A DNA stretch of 64,000 nt from an uncultured Caldimonas sp. (lineage in GTDB: Bacteria > Pseudomonadota > Gammaproteobacteria > Burkholderiales > Burkholderiaceae): positions 1 through 64,000 of the forward strand of contig NZ_CAMLJQ010000015.1 in the NCBI RefSeq assembly GCF_946480305.1. The letters run 5' to 3'. Position numbers and translations under genes: made by a program. Below, piece after piece: positions 43,534 through 51,873 of this stretch (position 1 is the stretch's first letter; every line of letters starts with the position of its first letter). Under the pieces are notes generated by a model, which saw only the letters and a program-made list of their open reading frames with translations, was not told the origin of the DNA and searched no databases.

Positions 43534-45476
43534 GCGGCACTCCTCATCGCGGGGAAGGTCTTCGCATCAGCGATGCGAAGGTCGGCCGACACCATGCCGG
43601 TGCGGCCATCCTCGAACTTCACCTGCGTCTCGATGTATTGGGATGACTTGCCCGCGTACAACGCATCGACCAGCACCTGGTACTTGTCGCCGATGTAGCC
43701 GCGGCGCACCTTGCGCGTGCGGGTCAGCTCGCCGTCGTCGGCGTCGAGCTCCTTGTGCAGGATCAGGAAGCGCGCGATCTGGCTGCCGGCCAGCTTCTCG
43801 TCCGCGGCGAGATCGGCGTTGACCTTCTCGACGCACTCGCGGATCAGTTCGTACACCTGCGGCTTCTGCGCCAGGTCGGTGTAGCCGGCATAGGGCAGGT
43901 TGCGCTTTTCGGCCCAATTGCCCACCGCTTCGAAATCGATGTTGATGAAAGCGCAGACCTTCTCACGGCCATCGCCAAATGCCACGGCCTCCTTGATGTG
44001 CGGGAAGAACTTCAGCTTGTTCTCGACGTACTTGGGCGCGAACATCGCGCCATCGTTCGCGCCGCCGTGCAGGCGGCCCACGTCCTTGGCGCGGTCGATG
44101 ATCTTCAGGTGGCCATGTGCATCCAGAAAGCCCGCATCGCCGGAGCGGTACCAGCCGTCGTCGGTCTTGACCTCGGCGGTGGCCTGCGGGTTCTTGTAGT
44201 ACTCCTTCAGCAGCGCCGGCGTGCGGATCAGGATCTCGCCGCTCGGCTCCACCTTCAACTCGACGCCGTCGATCGGCACGCCGACCGTGTCGGCCTTCAC
44301 TTCATGGTCGGGTTGCAGGCACACGAACACGGCGGTCTCGGTGGAGCCGTAGAGCTGCTTCAGGTTGATGCCGATCGAGCGGTAGAAGGTGAACAGGTCG
44401 GGCCCGATCGCCTCGCCGGCGGTGTAGGCCACGCGGATGCGGCTCATGCCCAGCGTGTTGCGCAGCGGGCCGTAGATGAAGAAGTTGCCCAAGGCATAGA
44501 GCATGCGGTCGCCGAGCGACAACGGCTTGCCGTCCATGCGCGCGGGGCCGACGCGGCGCGCGACGTTCATGAAGCTGTGGAACAGCCAGTGCTTGAAACG
44601 GCCCGCGTCTTCCATGCGGATCATCACGCTGGTGAGCAGGCCCTCGAAGATGCGCGGCGGCGCGAAGTAATAGGTCGGGCCGATCTCCTTCAGGTCGATC
44701 GTCACCGTCGAGGCCGACTCGGGGCAGTTGACGACGTAGCCGCAGGCGAGCCACTGTGCGTAGCTGAAGCAGTTCTGGCCGATCCAGGCCGGCGGCAGGT
44801 AGGCCAGCACTTCCTCGTCCGAGGTCAGCTTGTCGAACTTTGCGCCGGCCTGCGCGCGGTTGAGCAGTGCAAAGTGCGTGTGCACCACACCCTTGGGGTT
44901 GCCGGTGGTGCCGGACGTGAAGAACATCGCCGCCACGTCTTCGGGGCGCCCCTTCTCGACTTCGGCGGCGTAGAAATCCGGCGATCGTTCGTTGTAGCGA
45001 TCGCCGGCCTCCAGCAGCGAGTCCACGCTGGCGAGGCCGGGCTCGCGGTAGTTGCGCAGGCCCCGCGGATCGTCGAACCAGATCTGCCGCAGCTGCGGGC
45101 ACTGCGGACGGATCTCCAGCAGCTTGTCGACCTGCTCCTGGTCTTCGACCACGGCGAAGGCGATCTCGGCGTTGTTGATCGGGAAGACGAATTCCGTGGC
45201 CGCCGCATCCTGGTACAGCGGCACCGGGATGGCGCCGATCGACTGCGCGGCAAGCATGGCCGCATACAGGCGCGGCCGGTTCTCGCCGATCACCACGACA
45301 TGCTCGCCGCGTTGCAGTCCCGCTGCGGCCAGGCCGCCAGCCATCCGCCGCACCAGTTGAGCGAGCTGCGCCCAGGTGAAGGTCTGCCAGATGCCGTATT
45401 CCTTTTCGCGCAGCGCGGGGGCGTGCGGCCGGCGGGCAGCATGTTCGAGCAGCAAGCGCGGAAACGTTGTCTGCAC
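43530..45476 (-). CDS. FadD-like AMP-dependent acyl-CoA synthetase
   Basis: A 648-residue adenylate-forming enzyme beginning at GTG 45476, preceded by AAGGAG. The nucleotide loop is canonical: MFFTSGTTGNPKGVVHTH. The later motifs YGSTETAVFVCLQPD, YRSGDAGFLDAHGHLKIIDR and the C-terminal TRTRKVRRGYIGDKY complete the set. It should activate a carboxylic acid as an acyl-CoA, most plausibly the transported substrate. It is the first gene of the leftward operon, followed by livG-livH-livM, binding protein and livF. Its promoter region holds the palindrome at 45551. Confidence 0.93.
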   Translation of the reverse strand: MQTTFPRLLLEHAARRPHAPALREKEYGIWQTFTWAQLAQLVRRMAGGLAAAGLQRGEHVVVIGENRPRLYAAMLAAQSIGAIPVPLYQDAAATEFVFPINNAEIAFAVVEDQEQVDKLLEIRPQCPQLRQIWFDDPRGLRNYREPGLASVDSLLEAGDRYNERSPDFYAAEVEKGRPEDVAAMFFTSGTTGNPKGVVHTHFALLNRAQAGAKFDKLTSDEEVLAYLPPAWIGQNCFSYAQWLACGYVVNCPESASTVTIDLKEIGPTYYFAPPRIFEGLLTSVMIRMEDAGRFKHWLFHSFMNVARRVGPARMDGKPLSLGDRMLYALGNFFIYGPLRNTLGMSRIRVAYTAGEAIGPDLFTFYRSIGINLKQLYGSTETAVFVCLQPDHEVKADTVGVPIDGVELKVEPSGEILIRTPALLKEYYKNPQATAEVKTDDGWYRSGDAGFLDAHGHLKIIDRAKDVGRLHGGANDGAMFAPKYVENKLKFFPHIKEAVAFGDGREKVCAFINIDFEAVGNWAEKRNLPYAGYTDLAQKPQVYELIRECVEKVNADLAADEKLAGSQIARFLILHKELDADDGELTRTRKVRRGYIGDKYQVLVDALYAGKSSQYIETQVKFEDGRTGMVSADLRIADAKTFPAMRSAA

Positions 45477-45524
45477 CCTTGTCTCCTTGTGAGCACTGCG
45501 TGGCGCGTGCCCTGATGGAGTCTG

Positions 45525-45568
45525 ATGCTAGGGAGAAGTTTGACGCCAGGTTGTCGTTCTAACGACAA
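45525..45568 (-). promoter_or_regulatory. Class II Crp/Fnr-type operator and -10 element of the ligase-liv operon
   Basis: TTGTCGTTCTAACGACAA (45551-45568) is a perfect 8-bp inverted repeat with a two-base centre. On the minus strand TAGCAT (45530-45525) is the best -10; counting from its end gives a start near 45518 and puts the palindrome centre at -41.5, where class II activators of the Crp/Fnr family bind. The regulator gene at 45603 faces it. No good -35 exists, as expected for an activated promoter. Confidence 0.65.
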
Positions 45569-45602
45569 TCCTAGGGTCCGCCCCCAGGGGAATTACCCGA
45601 GC

Positions 45603-46322
45603 ATGGTCGAAGCAGCCGTCACGCCCTTGCACCGCCGCGCGCGCGCACCCTCGGCGCGCGAGCTGCACGACATCCCCTGGCTGCATGTGCTCGGCGAGCG
45701 CGACCGCGAGAGCATCTCGCACGAGATCCAGGTGGCGGATGCCGCGCCCGGCGAACTGCTGTGCCGCATCGGGCGGCCGCCGACGTACTGGTTCGGCGTG
45801 ATCGACGGCTTGCTGAAGATGAACAACGACTCATCGAGCGGCGCGCCGGTCACTTTCACCGGCATCCCGCCGGGCGCCTGGTTCGGCGAAGGCACGCTGT
45901 TGAAGCGCGAGCCGTATCGCTACAACGTGCAGGCCTTGCGCAACAGCGTGGTGGCCGGCTTGCCGATCGAGAGTTTCCATCGCCTGCTCGACAACAGCAT
46001 CCCGTTCAACCGCTTCGTGATGCGGCAGCTCAACGAGCGCCTCGGGCAGTTCATCGCGGCACGCGAGATCGACCGCTTGAACGACCCGGACGTGCGCGTC
46101 GCCCGCAGCCTGGCGGCCTTGTTCCATCCCATCCTCTACCCCGGTGTCGGCAGCATGCTGCGCATCACGCAGCAGGAGCTGGGCATGTTGGTGGGTCTCT
46201 CGCGCCAGCGCGTCAACGAGGCGCTGCACACGCTGCAGGGCAGCGGGTTGATCCGTATCGAATACGGCGGCGTGCGCGTGCTCGATCTCGAAGGCCTGCA
46301 GCGACAGGTATTTCACGGCTGA
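45603..46322 (+). CDS. Crp/Fnr-family transcriptional regulator
   Basis: A 239-residue regulator with an N-terminal cyclic-nucleotide-like sensor fold and a C-terminal winged helix. The HTH reads ITQQELGMLVGLSRQRVNEAL followed by HTLQGSGLIRIEYGGVRVLD. Only one cysteine (LLCRIG) is present, so it cannot hold an FNR-type iron-sulfur cluster. The sensor has FGEGTLLKREPYRYNV, unlike the cAMP-binding signature of Crp, so the effector is probably different, perhaps an acyl-CoA (inference). GGGGAA about ten bases upstream supports ATG 45603. The gene is divergent from the FadD-like/liv operon. Confidence 0.9.
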   Translation: MVEAAVTPLHRRARAPSARELHDIPWLHVLGERDRESISHEIQVADAAPGELLCRIGRPPTYWFGVIDGLLKMNNDSSSGAPVTFTGIPPGAWFGEGTLLKREPYRYNVQALRNSVVAGLPIESFHRLLDNSIPFNRFVMRQLNERLGQFIAAREIDRLNDPDVRVARSLAALFHPILYPGVGSMLRITQQELGMLVGLSRQRVNEALHTLQGSGLIRIEYGGVRVLDLEGLQRQVFHG

Positions 46323-46445
46323 GCTTCGCACAAACCCCTTTGCAAAAAGGGGGCATCGATATACTGGCCCGGTTCACCGCGCGAGGAGACGAGGGGCGCG
46401 GTGCGGGCTCATCCACAACAACGCGGCACAGCCGCACGCCGCCCC

Positions 46446-48305
46446 ATGGAACACGTCGATTTCATGCATCTCGTGCGCCTGAGTGAGCAGGCGTGCGAGC
46501 AGGATGCGAAGGCCTACCGGCGCAGTGTCTGGTGGTTCGCTGTGCTCGGTTATGCGGTGGTGATCCTGCTGGCACTGGCGGCGCTCGGGGCACTGATCGC
46601 GATCGGCCTGTCGTATGCGGCGCGCGGGTTTCGTGGCTGGATGGTGTGGGGCGGCATCGCTTCGCTGGCCCTGTTGTGGGTGTGTCTGCGCGCACTGGTG
46701 ACACGTTTCGAGCCGCCCGAGGGCTACCGCCTGCAACCCGGCGATGCACCCGAGCTCTTCAAGGCATTGGAGCGCTTGCGTCGCGCCGTGAAGGGCCCGC
46801 CCATCGACGTGGTGATGATCGACGCGGCCTTCAACGCGTCGATCATGCAGCGCCCGCGCTTCGGCCTGTTCGGCCACACCAACTACCTGACCATCGGCTG
46901 GCCGATGCTGTGCGCATTGGAACCCAAGCGCCTGCTCGCGGTGATCGCGCATGAATACGGCCATCTGCGCGGCGAACATGGCAAGTTCTCGGCATGGGTG
47001 TACCGCACCCGCACCGCGTGGTGGCGCATGTACACGACCTATGAAGACGACGACAGCCCGGTGTCGTGGCTGCTGCGCCGGTTTTTCGTCTGGTACATCC
47101 CGCGCTTCAACGCGCGCACCTTTGCCCTGGCCCGGCAGGATGAGTACGAAGCCGACCGCATCGCGGCGCGACTGTGCGGCGCCGAGGTGGTGGGTCAGGC
47201 CTGGAACGAGATCGAGATCAAGAGCCGCTGGTACGACGCTGAATACTGGCGCCGGGTGTGGCGCCGCGCGGCGCGGCAGGAACAGCCCGAGCCGATGCCG
47301 CATGCGGAGATGGTGCAGCGCCTGCTCGACCCGCCGCCCGAGCCGTTCGCGCGCGAAGCCTTGCGGCAGGCGATGCAGCAGTTGCCCAACTATGACGACA
47401 CACACCCGGTGCCGAAGGACCGCCTCGCAGCGCTCGGCGTGCGCCCCGAGGTGCCGGAGTGGTCGCGCAAGCCGGCCCTCATGCTGCTCGGCGCCGCGGC
47501 CCGACAGGTGGCGGAGCATTTCGACGGCGTGTGGTGGAACGAGATGCGGCGCGACTGGCTGCGGCACCGCGAACACCTGGCGAAGTGCCGCGAGCGCATC
47601 CACATGCTGAAGGAGCGCGCGCCGGTGCTGTCGGCCGACGAATGGGTCGAGTGGGCCGAGTGCTTCGAATCGCTCAGTGCCGACGACCCGACGCCGTTCT
47701 ACCGCCGAGCCTTGCAGCGCGATGCGAACCATGCGGGCGCATTGCACCGGCTTGCTCAGCGTGGCGTGGAGGCGGGTGATGCCGGCGCGCTGTCATTGCT
47801 GGAGCAACTGCAGGCCGTGCATGCCCACCACGGCTATGCAGCTTGTTCGATGGCGCTGGAGCTGCTCGATCGGTTGCAGCATGCCGGCCGCGACGTGAGC
47901 GCGCAGGAACGACGCCAATGGCGCGAACGACGCGAACGCTTCGAACAGACGGAGCAGAAGGCGTGGGAGAGTTTCAGCACCACCAACCCGTGCGCCGACA
48001 CGTGCTCGCCCCAGTTGAGCGATACCGACCGCAAACAGGTGGTCGACGAACTGATCCGCACGCCTGACGTGGCCGCGGCCTGGATGGCTGGCAAGCGTGT
48101 CGCAACGATGCCGGGCCGAGCCTACCTCGTGTTGTTCGTCCAGCTGAAGCGGCTCGACGAGTCGCTCGGCCGTGAGATCGTGCACCACCTCATGCACCGG
48201 CTGCCTTTCGGTGGCCGGCTGCTGGTCACTGTCGTCGACCTCTATGTGCGCGCGGCCGACATGCACGCGGCAGGGGCTCAGGCCATCTACGAGCGCCAGC
48301 GTTGA
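46446..48305 (+). CDS. Membrane-embedded M48-family metalloprotease
   Basis: A 619-residue protein with two N-terminal membrane helices (about residues 29-55 and 65-83). The zinc motif HEYGH is at 169-173 in VIAHEYGHLRGEHGKFSAWV, and the third ligand is likely the glutamate of ARQDEYEADRIAA. The remaining half has Trp/Arg-rich and TPR-like regions (TPFYRRALQRDANHAGALHRL). The M48 fold (HtpX/Ste24/BepA relatives) degrades misfolded membrane or envelope proteins. TATACT near 46360 is a possible -10. A GTG at 46401 is in frame, but the ATG fits the hydrophobic start better. The precise substrate is unknown. Confidence 0.85.
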   Translation: MEHVDFMHLVRLSEQACEQDAKAYRRSVWWFAVLGYAVVILLALAALGALIAIGLSYAARGFRGWMVWGGIASLALLWVCLRALVTRFEPPEGYRLQPGDAPELFKALERLRRAVKGPPIDVVMIDAAFNASIMQRPRFGLFGHTNYLTIGWPMLCALEPKRLLAVIAHEYGHLRGEHGKFSAWVYRTRTAWWRMYTTYEDDDSPVSWLLRRFFVWYIPRFNARTFALARQDEYEADRIAARLCGAEVVGQAWNEIEIKSRWYDAEYWRRVWRRAARQEQPEPMPHAEMVQRLLDPPPEPFAREALRQAMQQLPNYDDTHPVPKDRLAALGVRPEVPEWSRKPALMLLGAAARQVAEHFDGVWWNEMRRDWLRHREHLAKCRERIHMLKERAPVLSADEWVEWAECFESLSADDPTPFYRRALQRDANHAGALHRLAQRGVEAGDAGALSLLEQLQAVHAHHGYAACSMALELLDRLQHAGRDVSAQERRQWRERRERFEQTEQKAWESFSTTNPCADTCSPQLSDTDRKQVVDELIRTPDVAAAWMAGKRVATMPGRAYLVLFVQLKRLDESLGREIVHHLMHRLPFGGRLLVTVVDLYVRAADMHAAGAQAIYERQR

Positions 48306-48438
48306 AGGCGTGACGCAGTTCTCGCCACCCGCCTGTCAGAGCCTGCAGGTTGGTGCGATGTCCCAGCCCAAGGGGTTCTACTCGCCTTCGCTTTGTTGTC
48401 AGATGTGTCGCTCGAAGAACAACGAGTGAGGGCGCGGC

Positions 48439-49719
48439 ATGGGAACGGAAACAGCGTGGGATCCTGCGCAGGCCAACGGCCACGCGATGGAAGCGATCCT
48501 CAAGGCCTCGGAGCGCAAGCGCGTGCTCGCCAGTGAGGACATCTACGACAGCACGGGCCAGAAACTGTGGGCGCGCGGACAGCCGGTCTCGTATGCCCTG
48601 CAGCAGCGCCTGCTGGAGCGCAAGCTGCTGCAGCCGATCGAGGCCTGCCTGCACGTGGAGGATGGCGTGACGGCCCACACGCTGTGGGAGGACGTCAAGG
48701 CACTGCTCGTGTCGGACCACCCCTTGTTGCCGGCGCTGCAGCCTCACGCGTCGCGCCTGCTCGACCAGATCCAGCAGCTGCCGCTCCATTCCGTCGCCTC
48801 GCTGCTGCTGAGCGCGGCGAAGGAAAGCCAGCCCGAGCTGTACCAGCACGCGGTGCTCGGCATGGCGCTGGCCGGCGCGTTCGCGCTCCAGGCCCGCCAG
48901 GGCGCCTATGAGGTGCGCATGGCGCTGCTCGGGGGCCTGCTGCACGACATCGGCGAGATGTACATCAACCCCGAATACCTGCGCTCGTCGCAGTCCATGG
49001 ACCTGCAGGCCTACAAGCACGTGGTGGTGCACCCGCACGTCGGCGCCATGCTGCTCGAGCAGTTGACCGACTACCCGCCGGCGCTGGGCCGCGCGATCCG
49101 CGAGCATCACGAGCGGGCCGACGGCTCCGGGTATCCCAAGCGCCTGGTCGATGAGGACATCTCCGAGCTCGGCTCGCTGCTCGCGGCGGTCGAGACCATC
49201 CTCGGCGTGGGATCGCGCGGCGAAGCGCCTCTCGCGCGTGCCAGCCTGGCGCTGCGCGTGATTCCCGGTGAATACAACCAGCGGTGGGTCGACATGCTGT
49301 CGCGCCTGGCCGGCTCGGCCGGCGAATTGCAGCGGTTCGAACCTCAGTGGGAAGCCACTGAGCTGCGCAGCAAGATGGAGACGCTCAACCACGCACTGCA
49401 TGCGGCGCGCGAGAAAACCACCGAGCTGGTGCGCGTGACGAAGGGAGCACCCCAGGGTGTGGCGGCGGCGCGCACCGAGCGGCTGGTGCAACGCTTGCTG
49501 CTGGGCTGGAACGCTTGCGGGCTCTGGTGGCAGGAGATCCGCGAAGCCGAGCGCACCGCGCAGTTCGAGATCATGTGCGCGCTGCGGGAGATCGAATTCC
49601 GCATCCGGGCGGTGCGACGCGAGTGCGCGGCGTCGGCTCCCGACCTCGATGCACCGTCGGCCGCACCCTGGGTGCCGTTGTGCGCGGCGCTCGACCAGGC
49701 CCTGGCCGGCACCCGTTGA
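48439..49719 (+). CDS. HD-GYP domain protein (probable cyclic di-GMP phosphodiesterase)
   Basis: A 426-residue soluble protein. The metal-binding HD pair is H169-D170 in LLGGLLHDIGEMYINPEYL, followed by HPHVGAMLLEQL and REHHERADGSGYPKRLV, with GYP at 231-233. The residue set of an active HD-GYP phosphodiesterase is kept. The N-terminal 150 residues and C-terminal 170 residues are not recognised; the latter is alpha-helical and contains WQEIREAERTAQFEIMCALR. No membrane segment, so it acts in the cytoplasm. It follows the M48 gene by 133 bp. Confidence 0.88.
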   Translation: MGTETAWDPAQANGHAMEAILKASERKRVLASEDIYDSTGQKLWARGQPVSYALQQRLLERKLLQPIEACLHVEDGVTAHTLWEDVKALLVSDHPLLPALQPHASRLLDQIQQLPLHSVASLLLSAAKESQPELYQHAVLGMALAGAFALQARQGAYEVRMALLGGLLHDIGEMYINPEYLRSSQSMDLQAYKHVVVHPHVGAMLLEQLTDYPPALGRAIREHHERADGSGYPKRLVDEDISELGSLLAAVETILGVGSRGEAPLARASLALRVIPGEYNQRWVDMLSRLAGSAGELQRFEPQWEATELRSKMETLNHALHAAREKTTELVRVTKGAPQGVAAARTERLVQRLLLGWNACGLWWQEIREAERTAQFEIMCALREIEFRIRAVRRECAASAPDLDAPSAAPWVPLCAALDQALAGTR

Positions 49720-49725
49720 GGCTTT

Positions 49726-50634
49726 TCAGCTCACGTTGACGATGCCGGCGGCCACGTGCCCTGCCGGCACGTGCATCGATGCGTTCTCGATGTGCCGCAT
49801 CTGGTCGTCGAAGAAGAAGTCCGGCTCGAACTCGCGCAGGAACTCACCCTTCGGCAGACCGCCGAGGAACAAGGCCTCGTCGACCTCGATGTTCCAGTTC
49901 ATCAGCGTGCGGATCGCGCGCTCGTGCGCCGGCGCGCTGCGTGCGGTGACCAGTGCCGTGCGGATGCGCATGGCCGCGCTGCCGCTACGCTGGAGACGGT
50001 GCAGCGCTTCCAGCAACGGTTTGAACGGACCCGCCGGCAACGGAAATTCCGCCCGGCTGCTCTCGTGCTCCTGGAAGGCGTCGAGTCCGCCGGACTGGAA
50101 GATCTGCTCGGCCTCGTCGGAGAACAGCACCGCGTCGCCGTCGAACGCGATGCGCACCTCGTTCGGGTGCGCGTCCGAGGCGCGTGCGGAAAGCGGGTAC
50201 ACCCGCGCTGCCGGAAAGCCGACCTCCAGCGCCTGTCGCACATCGAGTTCGTTGGCCGACAGGAACAGGTTGGCATTCAGCGGCCGCAGGTAGCGGTAAG
50301 GCGACTGCCCGCGCGTGAACACGCCGCGCTGGATCGGCAGCCCGTAGTGCTTGGCCGAGCGGAACACCCGCAGCCCCGAATACGGGTCGTTGCGCGACAG
50401 GATCACCACCTCGACGCGAGGCTTGCCGTCGGCCGTGTTGTTGTTGAACGCGAGCAGCTTGTGCACCAGCGAAAACGCCACCCCCGGCTTGGCCGGCACA
50501 TCGAGGCGCTCCATCTGCAACTGCATGTAGGCATGGTCGTCGGTCGCTTCGAAGAGCTGGTTTTCTTCTTCGAAGTCGAACAACGCGCGCGAGGAGATGG
50601 CAACGACCAGCTGGCCGGCAAGGGTGATGCTCAT
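49726..50634 (-). CDS. Cytosolic 5'-nucleotidase (NT5C1-like)
   Basis: A 302-residue cytoplasmic enzyme related to the eukaryotic cN-I family. The N-terminal LVVAISSRALFDFEEENQLF carries the nucleophile aspartate region of the HAD fold. The central VARKED-like RIAFDGDAVLFSDEAEQIFQ and later IRTLMNWNIEVDEALFLGG with the metal-binding FFFDDQ are visible. It would dephosphorylate nucleoside 5'-monophosphates. It converges on the HD-GYP gene (6-bp gap) and has no obvious partner. Confidence 0.85.
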   Translation of the reverse strand: MSITLAGQLVVAISSRALFDFEEENQLFEATDDHAYMQLQMERLDVPAKPGVAFSLVHKLLAFNNNTADGKPRVEVVILSRNDPYSGLRVFRSAKHYGLPIQRGVFTRGQSPYRYLRPLNANLFLSANELDVRQALEVGFPAARVYPLSARASDAHPNEVRIAFDGDAVLFSDEAEQIFQSGGLDAFQEHESSRAEFPLPAGPFKPLLEALHRLQRSGSAAMRIRTALVTARSAPAHERAIRTLMNWNIEVDEALFLGGLPKGEFLREFEPDFFFDDQMRHIENASMHVPAGHVAAGIVNVS

Positions 50635-50853
50635 GGGGCGGGATGATACGAGGTGGCCGCAGCAGCCAAGGCTCGCGGGGGCGGCGGCGCAAATGCCAAA
50701 GATTCACGGTTGCGCCGGCAAGAGCACCGCTCCTTCCCCCGAATCGGGGGGAGGCAAGTTACAGGAACTTTTTTCCATGGAATGATCACGGGCCCGAGCG
50801 TCCAGGCGAACGCTACGGCGCCGATTGTTCATATGGCTCGATTGGAGAAGTTC

Positions 50854-51801
50854 ATGATCATGTTGAGGGGGGGCCGCTGGCTGGCCGCAGGTGTTTTGTC
50901 TGCATTGCTGGTTGCATGCGGAGGCGGCGGTGGCGGTGATGACGACGACGGATCCGGCAATGCTGCTCCGAGCAGCGCCACAGGGGACTTTTCGCAAAGC
51001 AACTACGCAACCGTTGCTGACGCGGCGGCAGTCACGGCCCTGGGTAGCGGCGAGCTGAATTCGTACTCCGAGATCGCGCTGAACGTGTCGGACGCCGGCA
51101 GCGGCGTCGATCTCGGCTCGGTGATGGGGGTGCGGCGTTTTGCGCTGGAGCAACTGCGTACGCGCAACGTGCTCGAGCAAGCGCTTGCCACCGAATCGAT
51201 GACCGAAGCGTGCGACGTGAGCGGCTCCTTCCACGTAAGCGTGACCTACAAGGATGCCAACACCGTCAGCCCGGGCGACCGGATCAGCTTCACCCTGACC
51301 AACTGCGCGTTCGAACCCGGTGAAGCGCCGGTGAACGGCAGCTTCACGCTGACCTTCGTGTCGTACACCGACGAAAGCAACAACAGCGTGTCGATCGCCT
51401 TCGAGAACTTCGGGGCTGCCGGTGAAACGGTCAGCGGGGCGGTGACCGTCACCACGTCGCAGAATGGATCGATGGTCTCGGTTGCCGCCCAAGGCTTGAC
51501 CGCGACGTTCGACGGTGAGTCGGTGACCTGGTACCACACCACCACCGTCACGCCGACGACGTTGTCGTTGAATGGATTCATCGTGATCAACGGCGCGGCA
51601 TACCAACTGACTCAAGCTTCGCCGTTCACGCTGTCGGTTTCAGGCGATCCGGCAAGTGGCGCACTCGTGATCCGGGATGCGGACGGAGATCGCGTGGAGA
51701 TCGTGGCGGGCGCAACGGCGTTCACCTACAACTTCTACGCTGCCAGCAACTCGACCGGCACGCCGACCGCCACGGTGCAAGGCATGGCATACGCCGACTG
51801 A
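50854..51801 (+). CDS. Outer-membrane lipoprotein of unknown function with Gly/Asp run after the lipobox
   Basis: A 315-residue protein. GGAG at 50844-50847 selects ATG 50854; the frame is open further upstream but not used. The signal ends in LSALLVACGGGG with the lipidated C22. A Gly-Asp run (GGGGDDDDGSGN) follows, then a Thr/Ser/Asn-rich beta-type body with two cysteines (MTEACDVSGSF, LTNCAFEPGEA) that could form a disulfide. I recognise no enzymatic motif. The post-lipobox region resembles that of the pullulanase at 14687. A terminator follows at once. Confidence 0.75.
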   Translation: MIMLRGGRWLAAGVLSALLVACGGGGGGDDDDGSGNAAPSSATGDFSQSNYATVADAAAVTALGSGELNSYSEIALNVSDAGSGVDLGSVMGVRRFALEQLRTRNVLEQALATESMTEACDVSGSFHVSVTYKDANTVSPGDRISFTLTNCAFEPGEAPVNGSFTLTFVSYTDESNNSVSIAFENFGAAGETVSGAVTVTTSQNGSMVSVAAQGLTATFDGESVTWYHTTTVTPTTLSLNGFIVINGAAYQLTQASPFTLSVSGDPASGALVIRDADGDRVEIVAGATAFTYNFYAASNSTGTPTATVQGMAYAD

Positions 51802-51822
51802 CAACAGCGCAACCCGCGCCAG

Positions 51823-51856
51823 AACAAGAACAGCCGCTCGTGCGGCTGTTCTTGTT
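51823..51856 (+). terminator. Intrinsic terminator after the lipoprotein gene
   Basis: AACAAGAACAGCCGC (51823-51837) and GCGGCTGTTCTTGTT (51842-51856) make a perfect 15-pair stem with a four-base loop; the T-rich right arm serves as the tail. It separates the convergent AAA ATPase gene. Confidence 0.82.
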
Positions 51857-51873
51857 TGCGTCTTGGCGAAGCC

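Noticed and set aside
50735..50752. CCCCCGAATCGGGGG hairpin before the lipoprotein gene
   Set aside because: It lies in a divergent promoter region without a T-tail and no transcript would end there; no function could be supported.
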